Assembly (NCBI RefSeq): GCF_963678635.1
Contig: NW_026970804.1
Coordinates: 1 to 37,359, forward strand
DNA: 37,359 bases
Source: Symsagittifera roscoffensis
Taxonomy: Eukaryota > Xenacoelomorpha > Acoela > Convolutidae
Direction of reading: 5' to 3'
The notes below the pieces were generated by a model. The model saw only the letters and a program-made list of their open reading frames with translations. It did no database searches and was not told the DNA's origin. The translations under genes and the position numbers were made by a program. Numbering within the stretch: the first letter of the stretch is position 1; every line of letters starts with the position of its first letter. Below, in pieces: positions 37,006-37,359 of the stretch.

Positions 37006-37359
37006 GGCCTTGCAACTATTGTAGCAGCACAATAGTTGCAACTCGGAACGTTCTCTGCTATTCTGTAGTTCGTTGTCGTTCTCCAATCTCGATTTTCGTA
37101 CTGTTCGCAATCGCAGATAAAAGTTGTTCTGTTTTTCACTCGCTTTTTGTTAAAAAATGGCCGTTTCAGCATTTCTCAGAAATGTGACGTCATCATTCGA
37201 ATTTTTGAAAATTTAAAATACTAGAATATTCTAGCCCTCACCGTTTGGCTAAACGTTCCAATAACGTCGCTAATCCTTCGAAATCATCAACTCGGAAGGC
37301 TTACTGCTCAAAATTCGAATCCTGCATAAATTGCATTTTGGCCATTCTGGTCGAATGTC
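37006..37359 (-). repeat. Terminal direct repeat, right copy (partial 5' LTR candidate)
   Basis: Matches 1-353 in direct orientation, about 80-85% by eye, with the first 41 bases and the last 28 or so identical. The hairpin lies at 37010-37041. It is truncated by the window end. The position upstream of the leader and gag on the minus strand fits a 5' LTR. Confidence 0.6.

Larger units (their letters stand above)
1..37359 (-). mobile_element. Giant Ty3/gypsy-type LTR retrotransposon, minus orientation, with nested Polinton
   Basis: All sequence outside 2356-20659 fits one retroelement read right to left: terminal repeat, long leader, gag, pol, ORF3, ORF4, terminal repeat. The Ty3/gypsy assignment rests on the pol order protease, RT, RNase H, integrase, on the LDLGSAFWQV and YVDDVV RT motifs and on a GPF-type motif after the integrase core. 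Without the Polinton the visible part is about 19 kb, far above the usual 5-10 kb. Both ends run off the window, so full LTR limits, primer-binding site and target duplication are not visible. The terminal repeats differ by nearly 20%, which is odd for an element with intact gag and pol. The ends could be related but non-paired LTRs. Confidence 0.75.

Noticed and set aside
1-37359. Circular contig with overlapping ends
   Set aside because: The ends are similar but not identical (about 80-85%), so they are diverged repeats, not an assembly overlap.

Overview
The window looks like nuclear DNA from an invertebrate animal, though I cannot name the species. Genes are interrupted by short GT-AG introns, intergenic DNA is AT-rich with microsatellites, and the two large elements belong to families found in metazoan genomes. 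I see no ordinary host gene, tRNA or rRNA. The whole window is transposable elements nested in each other.

Outer layer: a very large Ty3/gypsy-type LTR retrotransposon on the minus strand. Read right to left it has a terminal repeat (37006-37359, cut by the window edge), a 3.5 kb leader with many copies of a CCCCTCCGGATT-like motif, gag (33508-30323), pol (30365-25026, in the -1 frame to gag), ORF3 with a C-terminal macrodomain-like fold (25050-23908, again -1 to pol), a 1339-codon ORF4 of unknown function (23507 to 1178), and the other terminal repeat (from about position 1, also cut).

Middle layer: a Polinton/Maverick element at 2356-20659 (18,304 bp) inside ORF4. It has 6-bp target-site duplications (CTCCTG at 2350-2355 and 20660-20665), AG...CT ends and about 215-bp terminal inverted repeats. 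It carries the expected gene set, nearly all on the minus strand: three-exon protein-primed DNA polymerase B, adenain-like protease, major capsid protein, pX/pVI-like basic protein, minor capsid (penton) protein, retroviral-type integrase, FtsK/HerA-like packaging ATPase, a membrane protein, and several family-typical proteins of unknown role. From 20138 to 12047 these genes are packed with tiny overlaps (ATGA, TAATG), as in a virus. Three probable lesions are visible: a frameshift near the end of polB exon 2, an in-frame TAG in integrase, and a probable frameshift near 18.48 kb.

Inner layer: within the Polinton, between polB and the protease, lies an island (8233-11947) bounded by about 116-bp inverted repeats (82 bp perfect). 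It holds the only plus-strand Polinton genes (a PC4-like protein and a 208-residue unknown), a divergent 214-residue protein with a basic nuclear-localisation-like tail, and about 1.1 kb of low-complexity DNA.

Functional reading: the Polinton encodes self-synthesis (polB), integration (integrase) and virion formation (protease, ATPase, capsid proteins). The retroelement encodes Gag-Pol plus two large accessory proteins. Precise removal of the Polinton and one duplication would leave the two ORF4 halves in register, so ORF4 was an open gene when the Polinton landed.
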